NCBI GenBank assembly: GCA_946885735.1
Contig: CAMPGW010000037.1
Coordinates: forward strand, 1-25,890
Length of the DNA stretch: 25,890 nucleotides
Direction: 5' to 3'
Source of the DNA: an uncultured Gammaproteobacteria bacterium
Lineage (GTDB): Bacteria > Pseudomonadota > Gammaproteobacteria > Xanthomonadales > Xanthomonadaceae
A program made the position numbers and the translations under genes. Below are positions 12,656 through 20,459 of the stretch, piece by piece. The notes beneath the pieces are model-generated. The model did not search any database. It worked only from the letters and a program-made list of their open reading frames with translations, and was not told where the DNA came from. The first letter of the stretch is position 1, and each line of letters begins with the position of its first letter.

Positions 12656-14710
12656 TCACGCCGCCAGTCCGTGACTGCGCAACAGGGCCTCGGGCTGCGG
12701 TTCGCGGCCGCGGAAGGCTATGAAGCTTTCGAGTGCGGGGCGTGAGCCGCCGACGGCGAGGATCTCGCGGCGGTAGCGCGCGCCGGTTTCGGGATCGAAG
12801 ACGCCGGCTTCCTCGAAGGCCGAGAATGCATCGGCGCTCAGTACTTCCGCCCACAGGTAGCTGTAGTACCCCGCGGAATAGCCACCGCTGAAGATATGCG
12901 TGAACGCATGCGGGAAGCGATGCCACTCCGGCGGGAACACCACCGCGACTTCGCGCCGCACTTCCTCCAGCAACTCCATCGTCCGCCCGCCGTGCGCCGG
13001 GTCGAACTCGTGGTGCAGGCGGAAATCGAACAGGGCGAACTCGAGTTGGCGCATCAGGAACAGGCCGGCGTGGAAATGCCGCGCCGCCTGCATCTTCTCG
13101 AACAATACCTGCGGCAGCGGCTCGTCGGTCTGCCAATGCCGGGCGAAGCCGTCCAGCGCCTGCCGCTGCCAGCCAAAGTTCTCCATGAACTGGCTCGGCA
13201 ATTCCACCGCGTCCCACTCCACGCCGTTGATGCCGCCGACGCTAGGCCAGTGCACTTCGGTCAGCAGGTGGTGCAGGCCATGGCCGAACTCGTGGAACAG
13301 GGTCAGCACCTCGTCGTGGGTGAGCAGCGGCGGCTTGCCGTCCACCGCCGGGCTGAAGTTGCAGGTCAGGAAGGCGATCGGACGGCGGCGGCCGGCGGCC
13401 TCAAGCAGGGGCGCGCGGCACACGTCCATCCAGGCGCCGCCGCGCTTGCCCTCGCGGGCGAAGTGGTCGAGGTAGACGCCGGCGCGCAGGCTGCCGTCGG
13501 CATCGAGCACGTCGAAGAACTGCACGTCCGGATGCCAGGTCGGCACGTCGTGGCGCTCGACCAGGCGTGCGCCGAGCACGCGCTCGGCGAGGTCGAACAG
13601 GCCGGCCATCACTTTCGGCAGCGGGAAGTAGGGCTTGATGTCCTCTTCCGAGAACGCATAGCGCGCCTCGCGCAGTTTCTCGCTGGCGTAGCCGATGTCC
13701 CAGGGTTGCAGCTCGGCCAGGCCCAGCTCGGTGGCGGCGAACTCGCGCAGCGACTGCAACTCCGCCTGCGCCACCGGCCGGGCCTTGTCGGCGAGCTCGC
13801 GCAGGAAGGCGAGCACGCGTTCCGGCGAGCCGGCCATCTTGTCCTGCAGCGACAGCTCGGCGCTGGAGGCGAAGCCGAGCAGCGCGGCGGCCTCGTGGCG
13901 CAGCGCGAGGATGCGGTCGATGCGCGCGCTGTTGTCGTGCTTGCCGGCGTTCGGGCCCTGGTCGGAGGCGCGCGTGTTGTAGGCCTGGTAGATCTCCGCG
14001 CGCAGGGTGCGGTCGTCGGCGTGTGTCAGGATCGCCTGCACCACCGGGCCCTTGAGCGTGGCGACCCAGCCCGCCTGCCCGCGCGAGCTGGCCGCCTGCG
14101 CGAGCATGCCGCGGGCCGTGTCCGGCAGGCCGGCGAGCTCGGCTTCCGACAGCGGTCGCGTCCAGGCGTCGGTGGCGTCGAGCACGGCTTCCTCGAACTC
14201 GGTCTCGACCTTGCTCATCTCGTTCTGGATGTCGCGAAAGCGCGTGCGCGCCGGTTCCTCCAGCGCCACGCCGGACAGGCGGAAGTCGCGCAGGCTGTCC
14301 TCCACCAGGGTCTGCCGCGCGCGATCGAGCGTGGCGAAGCCCGGCCCTTCGCGCACCGCGCGCACCGCCTCGTACAGCGCGCGGTTCTGTCCGAGCTCGG
14401 TGCCGAAGGCGGTGATCTTTTCCAGCGCCGCGCCGTAGGCCTCGCGCAGCTCCGGCGAATCGGCCACGCCGTGCAGGTGCGAGACCGGCGCCCAGGTGCG
14501 CGCCAACCACTCCTCCATCGCCTCGAGCGGCGCGATCAAGGTGTCGAAGTCGCGCGCGGCGGCATCGGCGACCAGCGCGTCCACGCGGGCCTGGTAGGCG
14601 GCGAGCACGGCCTCGATGGCCGGCAGCACGTGCGCGGGCTCGATGGCCGGGAACAGGGGCAGCTCGCGATCGGCGAGCAGGGGATTGTCGATGGCAGGAT
14701 TAGTGATCAT
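12656..14710 (-). CDS. prlC: Oligopeptidase A (M3 zinc metallopeptidase)
   Basis: Predicted 684-residue cytoplasmic peptidase, close in length to E. coli oligopeptidase A (680). It degrades short peptides, including cleaved signal peptides. The thermolysin-like zinc site is HEFGH at 473-477 with the third ligand Glu503 in VEWDAVELPSQFMEN. Other M3 landmarks are GVYLDHFAREGKRGGAWM (411-428), TCNFSP (449-454) and the C-terminal FTHIFSGGYSAGYYSYLWA. The start NPAIDNPLL parallels the TNPLL start of E. coli PrlC, supporting ATG at 14710. Oddly, a CCCGCCA/TGGCGGG hairpin ends directly at the ATG and no separate Shine-Dalgarno sequence is visible. Confidence 0.95.
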   Translation of the reverse strand: MITNPAIDNPLLADRELPLFPAIEPAHVLPAIEAVLAAYQARVDALVADAAARDFDTLIAPLEAMEEWLARTWAPVSHLHGVADSPELREAYGAALEKITAFGTELGQNRALYEAVRAVREGPGFATLDRARQTLVEDSLRDFRLSGVALEEPARTRFRDIQNEMSKVETEFEEAVLDATDAWTRPLSEAELAGLPDTARGMLAQAASSRGQAGWVATLKGPVVQAILTHADDRTLRAEIYQAYNTRASDQGPNAGKHDNSARIDRILALRHEAAALLGFASSAELSLQDKMAGSPERVLAFLRELADKARPVAQAELQSLREFAATELGLAELQPWDIGYASEKLREARYAFSEEDIKPYFPLPKVMAGLFDLAERVLGARLVERHDVPTWHPDVQFFDVLDADGSLRAGVYLDHFAREGKRGGAWMDVCRAPLLEAAGRRRPIAFLTCNFSPAVDGKPPLLTHDEVLTLFHEFGHGLHHLLTEVHWPSVGGINGVEWDAVELPSQFMENFGWQRQALDGFARHWQTDEPLPQVLFEKMQAARHFHAGLFLMRQLEFALFDFRLHHEFDPAHGGRTMELLEEVRREVAVVFPPEWHRFPHAFTHIFSGGYSAGYYSYLWAEVLSADAFSAFEEAGVFDPETGARYRREILAVGGSRPALESFIAFRGREPQPEALLRSHGLAA

Positions 14711-14727
14711 CCCGCCAAACTGGCGGG
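14711..14727 (-). promoter_or_regulatory. Hairpin abutting the prlC start codon
   Basis: A perfect inverted repeat, CCCGCCA-GTT-TGGCGGG on the minus strand, whose last G is next to the prlC ATG. In the mRNA it would occupy the ribosome binding region. It may control initiation, or form part of a double terminator with the hairpin at 14730-14755. Confidence 0.5.
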
Positions 14728-14729
14728 AA

Positions 14730-14755
14730 CCGCGGGCGATTTCAAGCGCCCGCGG
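14730..14755 (-). terminator. Terminator-like hairpin between the DUF6491 gene and prlC
   Basis: A perfect 9-bp GC stem, CCGCGGGCG/CGCCCGCGG (14730-14738 and 14747-14755), with an 8-nt loop, 15 bp after the stop of the DUF6491 gene. There is no T-run, so a Rho-independent role is uncertain. Confidence 0.5.
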
Positions 14756-14770
14756 CGATTTGGCCCGCCG

Positions 14771-15157
14771 TCAGCCCTCGGCTGCGGCGCGGTCGGCCTT
14801 CATCCGGACCAGGTCCACCGGCTGGATCTGCTGGACGCGGCAGTGTTGCCGCCCGGCGATGACCTCGCCGAAACCCGCTTGCAACACGCCCGGCATGCCG
14901 TCGGTGGCGCGGACGTGCAGGGACACCGCGCCCGCCGTTTCCGTGCAGACGTTGCCCAGGGTCAGCAGGTAGGCCTGGGTCGGCCGCGTCCAGACCACCA
15001 GGTGGGTGTCGTCGAGGCGATGCCAGTTGGAAAGGCGGGTGTAGTTGACCTTGGGAACCGGCTCGCCGGCATAGGCGGCGTAATCCAGGCGCTTGGCACC
15101 GGCCGCACCGGCGGCGGCGACGAGCAGCAGGCCGAGGAGGACGGAAAGGGTGCGCAT
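14771..15157 (-). CDS. DUF6491 family exported protein
   Basis: Predicted 128-residue protein. Residues 1-20 (MRTLSVLLGLLLVAAAGAAG) form a signal peptide with cleavage probably after the AGA run. The mature part contains LSNWHRLDDTHLVVWTRPTQ and AYLLTL, followed by CTETAG and HCRVQQIQPVDLVRM, the layout of DUF6491 proteins common in Lysobacterales. These are periplasmic proteins with two cysteines that probably form a disulphide; the function is unknown. ATG at 15157 has a GGAG about 8 nt upstream. It is on the same strand as, but separated by hairpins from, prlC, and is preceded by 95 bp of non-coding sequence after the dehydrogenase gene. Confidence 0.85.
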   Translation of the reverse strand: MRTLSVLLGLLLVAAAGAAGAKRLDYAAYAGEPVPKVNYTRLSNWHRLDDTHLVVWTRPTQAYLLTLGNVCTETAGAVSLHVRATDGMPGVLQAGFGEVIAGRQHCRVQQIQPVDLVRMKADRAAAEG

Positions 15158-15252
15158 GGTCGGGCTCCGTGGTGGTTTGCATGCACTGTAGGGCGCGACC
15201 GTGCAATCTGCATGGGCCTGCCGACCGCCGCTTTATCTGGCAGTCAGCAAGC

Positions 15253-16671
15253 TCAGCGGGTGAGCCAGCCGACCACGCGGCGGGCCAGCGCACTGTAGGG
15301 CGTGTCGAACAGCTTCATGCCGTTGATCCGCGACTGGTACATCACCGGCATGGCCTTGCTGAAGGTCAGGAAGCCGGCGTGGCCGTGGTAGACGCCCATG
15401 CCGCTGGCGCCGATGCCGCCGATCGGGAATTGGTTCTGGCCGAACTGGATCAGCACGTCGTTGACGCAGGCCATGCCGGCGCTGACCCGGTCCAGGGCCT
15501 GGCGCGTGCGTTCCGCGTCGCGATCGAAGGTGTAGAAGGCCAACGGCTTGTCGCGACCGAGCACGTAGGCCAGCGCCTGCTCGTGGCTGTCGTAGGGCTT
15601 GACCGGCAACAGCGGGCCGAAGATTTCCTCGCGCATCACCTGCGCCTCGTCGGGCGGATCCACCAGCACGGTCGGCGGCACCAGCGCGAGGCCGGGCGGC
15701 GCACCGTCGAGGCCGGCCTCGTGGCGGCGCACGACGACGCCGCGCGCCTGCGCATCCGCCACCCAGGCCTGCATGCGCTCGGCATGCCGCGCGTTGATCA
15801 GCGTGGTGTACTCGGCGTCGCGGCCGACGTCGGGGAAGCGCCGCGCCAGGCTCTTGAGATAGGCGTCGACGAAGGCGTCGAGCTTTGCCCGCGGCACCAG
15901 CACGTAGTCGGGCGCCACGCAGGTCTGGCCGCCGTTGAAACACTTGCCGAAGGCGATGCGGTCGGCCGCGTGTTCGACCGGATAGTCGGGTGCGATCAGC
16001 GCCGGGCACTTGCCGCCGAGTTCGAGGGTGACCGGCGTGAGGTTCTGCGCCGCCGCCGCCATCACGTGGCGGCCGACCGCGGTCGACCCGGTGAACAGCA
16101 GGTGGTCGAAGGGCAGGCGACTGAAGGCGGCGCTGAGTTCGGCGCCGCCCTGCACGAGCACGACTTCGTCGGTGCTGAAGACCTCGTCCACCAGGTTCGC
16201 GAGCAAAGCCGAAACCCGCGGGGTGGACTCCGAGGGCTTGAGCATGACCCGGTTGCCCGCGGCCAACGCGTTCACCAGCGGCACGACGATCAGCTGGAAG
16301 GGATAGTTCCAGGGCGCGATCACGCCGACCACGCCGACCGGCGCATAGCGGATCTCGCCCCGCGCCGGACGGAACGTGAAGTTGACGGGCGTGCGCCGCG
16401 GCCGCATCCAGGCGCGCAGGTGCTTGCGGGCATGGCGGATCTCGTCCAGCGACACCATCAGCTCGGCGCCGAGGGTTTCGAGTTCGGCGCGGCGGCCGAA
16501 GTCGGCGGCGCAGGCCGCCACCAGCGCGGGCGTGGCGCGGCGGACCGCGGCCTCGAGCCGTTCCAGCAGTGCGAGGCGCTCGCCGACGCTCGGGATATGG
16601 GCCAGGTGGGCGGCGCGCAGGCGGTCGAAGGCCGGGCGCAGGTCTTGCAGCGGGGTCTCGATCTCATCCAT
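15253..16671 (-). CDS. calB: Coniferyl-aldehyde-type dehydrogenase (class 3 ALDH)
   Basis: Predicted 472-residue NAD(P)-dependent aldehyde dehydrogenase. Key residues: Asn122 in APWNYPFQL, FTGSTAVG (193-200), general base Glu217 in LELGGK, and nucleophile Cys251 in NGGQTCVAPDY. The short length, the FTFRPARGEIRYAPVGVVG run and the hydrophobic C-terminal end resemble class 3 enzymes and coniferyl-aldehyde dehydrogenase (oxidation of coniferyl aldehyde to ferulate). The true substrate may be another aromatic or fatty aldehyde; no other aromatic-degradation gene is nearby. TAGACT lies exactly 6 nt before the ATG, suggesting a leaderless transcript divergent from the next gene. Confidence 0.88.
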   Translation of the reverse strand: MDEIETPLQDLRPAFDRLRAAHLAHIPSVGERLALLERLEAAVRRATPALVAACAADFGRRAELETLGAELMVSLDEIRHARKHLRAWMRPRRTPVNFTFRPARGEIRYAPVGVVGVIAPWNYPFQLIVVPLVNALAAGNRVMLKPSESTPRVSALLANLVDEVFSTDEVVLVQGGAELSAAFSRLPFDHLLFTGSTAVGRHVMAAAAQNLTPVTLELGGKCPALIAPDYPVEHAADRIAFGKCFNGGQTCVAPDYVLVPRAKLDAFVDAYLKSLARRFPDVGRDAEYTTLINARHAERMQAWVADAQARGVVVRRHEAGLDGAPPGLALVPPTVLVDPPDEAQVMREEIFGPLLPVKPYDSHEQALAYVLGRDKPLAFYTFDRDAERTRQALDRVSAGMACVNDVLIQFGQNQFPIGGIGASGMGVYHGHAGFLTFSKAMPVMYQSRINGMKLFDTPYSALARRVVGWLTR

Positions 16672-16677
16672 GCGGCC

Positions 16678-16683
16678 AGTCTA
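16678..16683 (-). promoter_or_regulatory. -10-like hexamer of calB (leaderless candidate)
   Basis: TAGACT on the minus strand, separated by 6 nt from the calB ATG, so transcription would begin at or beside the A of the start codon. No -35 hexamer or Shine-Dalgarno sequence is evident. Confidence 0.45.
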
Positions 16684-16710
16684 GCGCGCCTCGGGCCGCG
16701 GACCTGCGGC

Positions 16711-16716
16711 TAGAAT
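16711..16716 (+). promoter_or_regulatory. -10-like hexamer of the carbonic-anhydrase-like gene (leaderless candidate)
   Basis: TAGAAT lies 6 nt before the ATG at 16723, so the transcript would start at the start codon. No Shine-Dalgarno sequence is visible. This would be the promoter of the whole downstream operon. Confidence 0.5.
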
Positions 16717-16722
16717 CACCGC

Positions 16723-17262
16723 ATGGCCATCCGCAGCTTCCAGGGCATCGCGCCCACCCTCGGCGAACGCGTCTACGTGGACCCCGCCGCCACCCTGATT
16801 GGCGACGTGGTGCTGGGCGACGACGTCTCGCTGTGGCCGGGCACCGTGGTGCGCGGCGACGTGAACATCATCCGCATCGGCGCGCGCAGCAACGTCCAGG
16901 ACGGCACCGTCATCCACGTCACCCACGACGGGCCCTACGGCGCACCGGGCGGGTTCGGCACCCATATCGGCGCCGACGTGACCATCGGCCACAACGCGAT
17001 CGTGCATGCCTGCGTGATCGAGGACGCCTGCCTGATCGGCATGGGCGCGACCGTGCTGGACGGCGCGGTGGTGCGCAAGCACGGCTTCGTGGGCGCCGGC
17101 GCGGTGGTCGCGCCGGGCAAGGAGGTCGGCAGCGGCGAGCTGTGGCTGGGCAATCCGGCGCGGCGCGTGCGCATGCTCTCCGACAAGGAAATCGAACAGC
17201 TCTACTACTCCGCCGCGCACTACGTCCGCCTCAAGGACCGTTACCTGCAGGACGCGTCCTGA
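16723..17262 (+). CDS. Gamma-carbonic-anhydrase-like hexapeptide-repeat protein
   Basis: Predicted 179-residue left-handed beta-helix protein of the YrdA/PaaY/CaiE group. Repeats run from VYVDPAATLIGDVVLGDDV (about 18-36) to GAVVAPGKEVGSGELWLGNP. Putative metal-binding His residues lie in VIHVTHD (about 64-70) and TIGHNAIVHAC (about 89-99), matching the gamma-class spacing. Family members bind zinc as trimers, but catalysis is shown for only a few. The C-terminal helix EIEQLYYSAAHYVRLKDRYL is typical. ATG at 16723 has no ribosome binding site but follows TAGAAT by 6 nt. Its stop lies 11 nt before the RDD gene, so it is probably the first gene of the MoxR operon. Confidence 0.9.
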   Translation: MAIRSFQGIAPTLGERVYVDPAATLIGDVVLGDDVSLWPGTVVRGDVNIIRIGARSNVQDGTVIHVTHDGPYGAPGGFGTHIGADVTIGHNAIVHACVIEDACLIGMGATVLDGAVVRKHGFVGAGAVVAPGKEVGSGELWLGNPARRVRMLSDKEIEQLYYSAAHYVRLKDRYLQDAS

Positions 17263-17273
17263 GCGCGGCGCCG

Positions 17274-17954
17274 ATGCTGGACACGCTGCGGCAGGTGGAG
17301 ACTCCCGAAGGCCTCCCCCTCGACCTGCGCTGCGCCGGCGCCACGCCGCGTGCCTACGCCTGGGGCCTGGACCTCGGCATCCGGCTGGCGGCGCTCAGCA
17401 CCCTGGCGACGGCCCTGGCCCTGCTCGGCGAAGGCGGCACCGGCGTGATGATGGTGGCGATGTTCCTGGTGTACTGGGGCTATCCGATCGTCTTCGAGGT
17501 ACTCAGCGACGGCCAGACGCCGGGCAAGCGCGTGCTCGGCCTGCGCGTGGTCAACGCCAACGGCACGCCCGTGACCTGGCTCGGCTCGATCGTGCGCAAC
17601 CTGCTGCGCACGGTGGACATGCTGCCGGCCGTCTACGGTTTCGGCCTGGCCAGCATGCTGATGGACCCGTACGGTCGGAGGCTGGGCGATCATGCCGCCG
17701 GCACGCTGGTGGTCTATGCCGAACGCGCGCGGCCGCGTGCCCCGGCGCCGCCGGCCCCGCCCGTGGCGCCACCGCTGCCGCTGCGGCAGGACGAGCAGGG
17801 CGCGATCGTCGCCTTCGCCGAACGCAGCGCGCAGATGACGCCGGAGCGCCAGGCCGAGCTGGCCGGCTTGCTCGAGCCGCTGACCGGCGCGCGCGACGAG
17901 CCGGCGGTGCGTGGCGTCCTCGGCGTGGCCAACTACCTGCTGGGCCGCCGATGA
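17274..17954 (+). CDS. RDD family membrane protein
   Basis: Predicted 226-residue inner-membrane protein. The RDD domain spans about 24-150: RAYAWGLDLGIRL (Arg26, Asp33), membrane segments about 34-52 and 57-78, then SDGQTPGKRVLGLRVVN (78-94), RNLLRTVDMLP (108-118) with the conserved Arg-Asp pair, and RRLGDHAAGTLVV. A Pro-rich linker (about 154-168) leads to a C-terminal part with AERSAQMTPERQAELAGLL that would be cytoplasmic. RDD proteins are often next to MoxR genes; the role is unknown, though some are ion exchangers. The last four bases, ATGA, overlap the next start. Confidence 0.88.
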   Translation: MLDTLRQVETPEGLPLDLRCAGATPRAYAWGLDLGIRLAALSTLATALALLGEGGTGVMMVAMFLVYWGYPIVFEVLSDGQTPGKRVLGLRVVNANGTPVTWLGSIVRNLLRTVDMLPAVYGFGLASMLMDPYGRRLGDHAAGTLVVYAERARPRAPAPPAPPVAPPLPLRQDEQGAIVAFAERSAQMTPERQAELAGLLEPLTGARDEPAVRGVLGVANYLLGRR

Positions 17955-18934
17955 GGCAGGACGATTTCGTCGCCCGCTACCAGGTCGAGTGGGACGCACT
18001 GGGCCGCTGGCTGGATGTGCGGGCGCGACCCAAGCGCCGCTCCACCGCTACCGGCACCGACGTGGACGACATGGAGTTCACCTCGCGCTATCGCCGCGTC
18101 TGCCAGCACCTGGCGATCGCCCGCCGGCGTGGCTACAGCCCGCGCGTGCAGCGCGAGTTGCAGTCGCTGGTGCAGCGCGGCCACGACGTGCTGTACCGCC
18201 CGCCGAACCCGCGGCTGGTGCAGTGGCTGGCCTTCTTCGCCGACGAGCTGCCACGGCTGGTGCGGCGCAACCACCGCTTCGTCTGGCTGTCGGCGGCGCT
18301 GTTCTTCCTGCCCTGGATCGCGATGACGGCGCTGTTGCAGTTCCGCCCGGAACTCGTGCATGCGGTGGTGCCGCTGGAGGAGATCGCCGGCTGGGAGCGC
18401 ATGTACGATCCCAGCGACACGCGCCATGCGCTCGGCCGCGAGAGCGGCAGCAACCTGAAGATGTTCGGCTTCTACGTCTTCAACAACGTCAGCATCGCCT
18501 TCCAGTGCTTCGCCAGCGGGTTGCTCGCCGGCGTCGGCACCGTCTACGTGCTGCTGATGAACGGCATCATGCTCGGCACCGTCGCCGGGCACCTGACCGC
18601 CATTGGTTATGGCGATCCGTTCTGGCGTTTCGTCTCCGGCCACTCCGGGCCCGAGCTGATGTCGATCGTGCTCGCCGGCGCGGCGGGCCTGCGGATCGGC
18701 TGGGCGCTGGTGGCGCCGGGACGGATGGGGCGCCGGCAAGCCCTGGTCATCGCCGGTCGCGAGGGCGCGCAGATCGCGCTGGGCTGCTTCGTGCTGCTGG
18801 TGGCGGCGGCCTTCATCGAAGCCTACTGGTCCTCGATCGGCTGGATGCCCTCGCCGGTGAAGTTCGGCGTCGGCGGGCTGTTGTGGGCACTGATCCTGGC
18901 CTGGCTGTGGCGCGGAGGCCGACGTGCGGCTTGA
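17951..18934 (+). CDS. SpoIIM-like membrane protein
   Basis: Predicted 327-residue membrane protein of the stage II sporulation protein M family (DUF95). A basic cytoplasmic N-terminal helical part with RYRRVCQHLAIARRRGYSP (about 46-64) is followed by membrane segments near 108-126, 175-200, 208-222, about 235-260, 275-295 and 303-322. FNNVSIAFQCFASGLLAGVG and LLMNGIMLGTVAGHL are the most family-like parts. The organism does not sporulate in this lineage, so the name reflects homology only; in MoxR clusters these proteins probably form part of a membrane complex. The start overlaps the RDD stop (ATGA). Confidence 0.88.
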   Translation: MRQDDFVARYQVEWDALGRWLDVRARPKRRSTATGTDVDDMEFTSRYRRVCQHLAIARRRGYSPRVQRELQSLVQRGHDVLYRPPNPRLVQWLAFFADELPRLVRRNHRFVWLSAALFFLPWIAMTALLQFRPELVHAVVPLEEIAGWERMYDPSDTRHALGRESGSNLKMFGFYVFNNVSIAFQCFASGLLAGVGTVYVLLMNGIMLGTVAGHLTAIGYGDPFWRFVSGHSGPELMSIVLAGAAGLRIGWALVAPGRMGRRQALVIAGREGAQIALGCFVLLVAAAFIEAYWSSIGWMPSPVKFGVGGLLWALILAWLWRGGRRAA

Positions 18935-20459
18935 GCACATGAGCGTGGTGCTGCGCGAACGCACGCCCTGGGAAGCCATGGACCTGGGCATGGCGCTCGC
19001 GCGTCGGCATGCCGCCGCGGCCTGGATGCCGTGGCTGGTGCTGAGCCTGCCGATGCTCGCGCTGACCAACCTGCTGGCCTGGGGCCTGGATCGGCTGTGG
19101 CTGGCGCCGCTGCTGATGTGGTGGCTGCTGCCCTGGTTCGAGCGCGCGCCGCTGTACGTGCTTTCGCGCGCGGTGTTCGGCCAGGTGCCGGCACTGGGCG
19201 AGGTGCTGCGCGCGCCTTCGCTGTGGCGCCCGGGCTCGGTGATCGCCTGGCTCACCCTGCGCCGCCTGCATCCGGCGCGCGCCCTGCTGTTGCCGGTGGA
19301 CCTGCTGGAGAACCTGACGGGCGCGCGCCGCCGCCACCGCGCCGGCGTGCTGCAGCGCGCGGTCGGCAGCCAGGCCTGGGCGTTGCTGGCCGCAGGCCTG
19401 GTCTTCGTCGGCGTGCTGGTGTTGTCGCTGGGCACGCTGTTGCTGCTGTTCGTGCCGGTGCCCCTGCTCGACGTGCAGGCGCAGTTGCTGTGGGAGTTGT
19501 TCATCACCTCTCCGCCGGCCTGGGCGCAGGTGCTGGTGAACGTGGCGATCTGGGCGGGCTTCACCGCGGTGGGGCCGCTGGTGGTCGGCGCCGGTTTCGG
19601 CCTCTACCTGCACCGGCGCACGCAGCTCGAGGCCTGGGACGTGGAACTGGTGTTCCGCCGCCTGGCCGCGCGTTTGCGCGAGGCGGCGTGGGCGCCGATG
19701 CTGGCCGCGCTGGCGCTGCTCGCGCTGGCGTGCGCGCCACCGCCCGCCTGGGCCGCGGCCGCGCCCAAGGCGCCGGTGGTCGCGCCGCAGGATGCGCGCG
19801 CGATCGTCGGCGAGGCGGACTACACGCCGCCGGATCCGCGCTTTGGCCGCGCGATCGACCGCGCCTACGCCGACCCCGACCTCAGCAACACGCGCGAGGT
19901 CACGCAGTGGCGCTTCAAGTTCGACAAGACCCGCGACACACCGGACCCGAAGACGCCGGCGTGGATGCGCTGGCTCGGCGCGGCCTTCGCGCTGCTGGCC
20001 GAGTACGGCCTGTGGATACTGGCCGCGCTGGTGGTGGCGGGATTGCTGTGGACGCTGCCGCGCTGGCTGCCCTGGGTGCGCGAACAGTCGCGGCGCCGCG
20101 CCGAGCCGTCGCCCATCCTCGAGCAGCCGATCGCCGAGACCGAGCCCTTGCCGCCCGACGTCGCCGCGAGTGCGCAAGCGCTGTGGCAGGCCGGCCAATT
20201 GCGCGAGGCGCTGGCGCTGCTGTATCGCGCCAGCGTGGAGGAGATCTCACGCCGTCTCGGCGCGCCCTTCCCGCCCGGCGCGACGGAGGCCGAGTGCCTG
20301 CGCCGCGCGCGCCGGCTGCCGGATGCCGAGGCGGTGCGCGAATTCGGGCGCATCGTGTCGGCCTGGCAGGCTGCGGCCTACGCGTGGCGCTTCCCGGATG
20401 GCGAGGCATTCGCACGCCTGCTCGATGGCTGGCGCCGGCAGTTCGGGAGCGCCGCATGA
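18924..20459 (+). CDS. DUF4129 domain membrane protein
   Basis: Predicted 511-residue protein. The N-terminal half has four to six membrane segments: about 33-52, 56-72, 146-180, 200-225 and 256-273. A periplasmic stretch after AWAAAAPKAPVVAPQ follows, then a segment at about 350-372. The last 110 residues (DVAASAQALWQAGQLREALA, ending in FARLLDGWRRQF) are the cytoplasmic DUF4129 domain usual in MoxR operons. The GTG start at 18924 is favoured by a GGAGG 6 nt upstream and overlaps the SpoIIM-like gene by 11 nt; ATG at 18939 is an alternative. The long N-terminal membrane region extends beyond a typical DUF4129 protein and may be a fused module. Confidence 0.85.
   Translation: MRLEHMSVVLRERTPWEAMDLGMALARRHAAAAWMPWLVLSLPMLALTNLLAWGLDRLWLAPLLMWWLLPWFERAPLYVLSRAVFGQVPALGEVLRAPSLWRPGSVIAWLTLRRLHPARALLLPVDLLENLTGARRRHRAGVLQRAVGSQAWALLAAGLVFVGVLVLSLGTLLLLFVPVPLLDVQAQLLWELFITSPPAWAQVLVNVAIWAGFTAVGPLVVGAGFGLYLHRRTQLEAWDVELVFRRLAARLREAAWAPMLAALALLALACAPPPAWAAAAPKAPVVAPQDARAIVGEADYTPPDPRFGRAIDRAYADPDLSNTREVTQWRFKFDKTRDTPDPKTPAWMRWLGAAFALLAEYGLWILAALVVAGLLWTLPRWLPWVREQSRRRAEPSPILEQPIAETEPLPPDVAASAQALWQAGQLREALALLYRASVEEISRRLGAPFPPGATEAECLRRARRLPDAEAVREFGRIVSAWQAAAYAWRFPDGEAFARLLDGWRRQFGSAA

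Noticed and set aside
12896..15298. Plus-strand open frame of 800 codons opposite prlC and the DUF6491 gene
   Set aside because: It is a shadow of prlC with its zinc site intact and crosses two genes and a pair of hairpins; no family recognisable.
15169..16713. Plus-strand open frame of about 500 codons opposite the aldehyde dehydrogenase
   Set aside because: Shadow of a dehydrogenase with intact catalytic Cys and Glu; composition is typical of antisense frames in high-GC DNA.
17933..19564. Long minus-strand frames opposite the MoxR operon
   Set aside because: They span several overlapping plus-strand genes with clear families and show no motifs.
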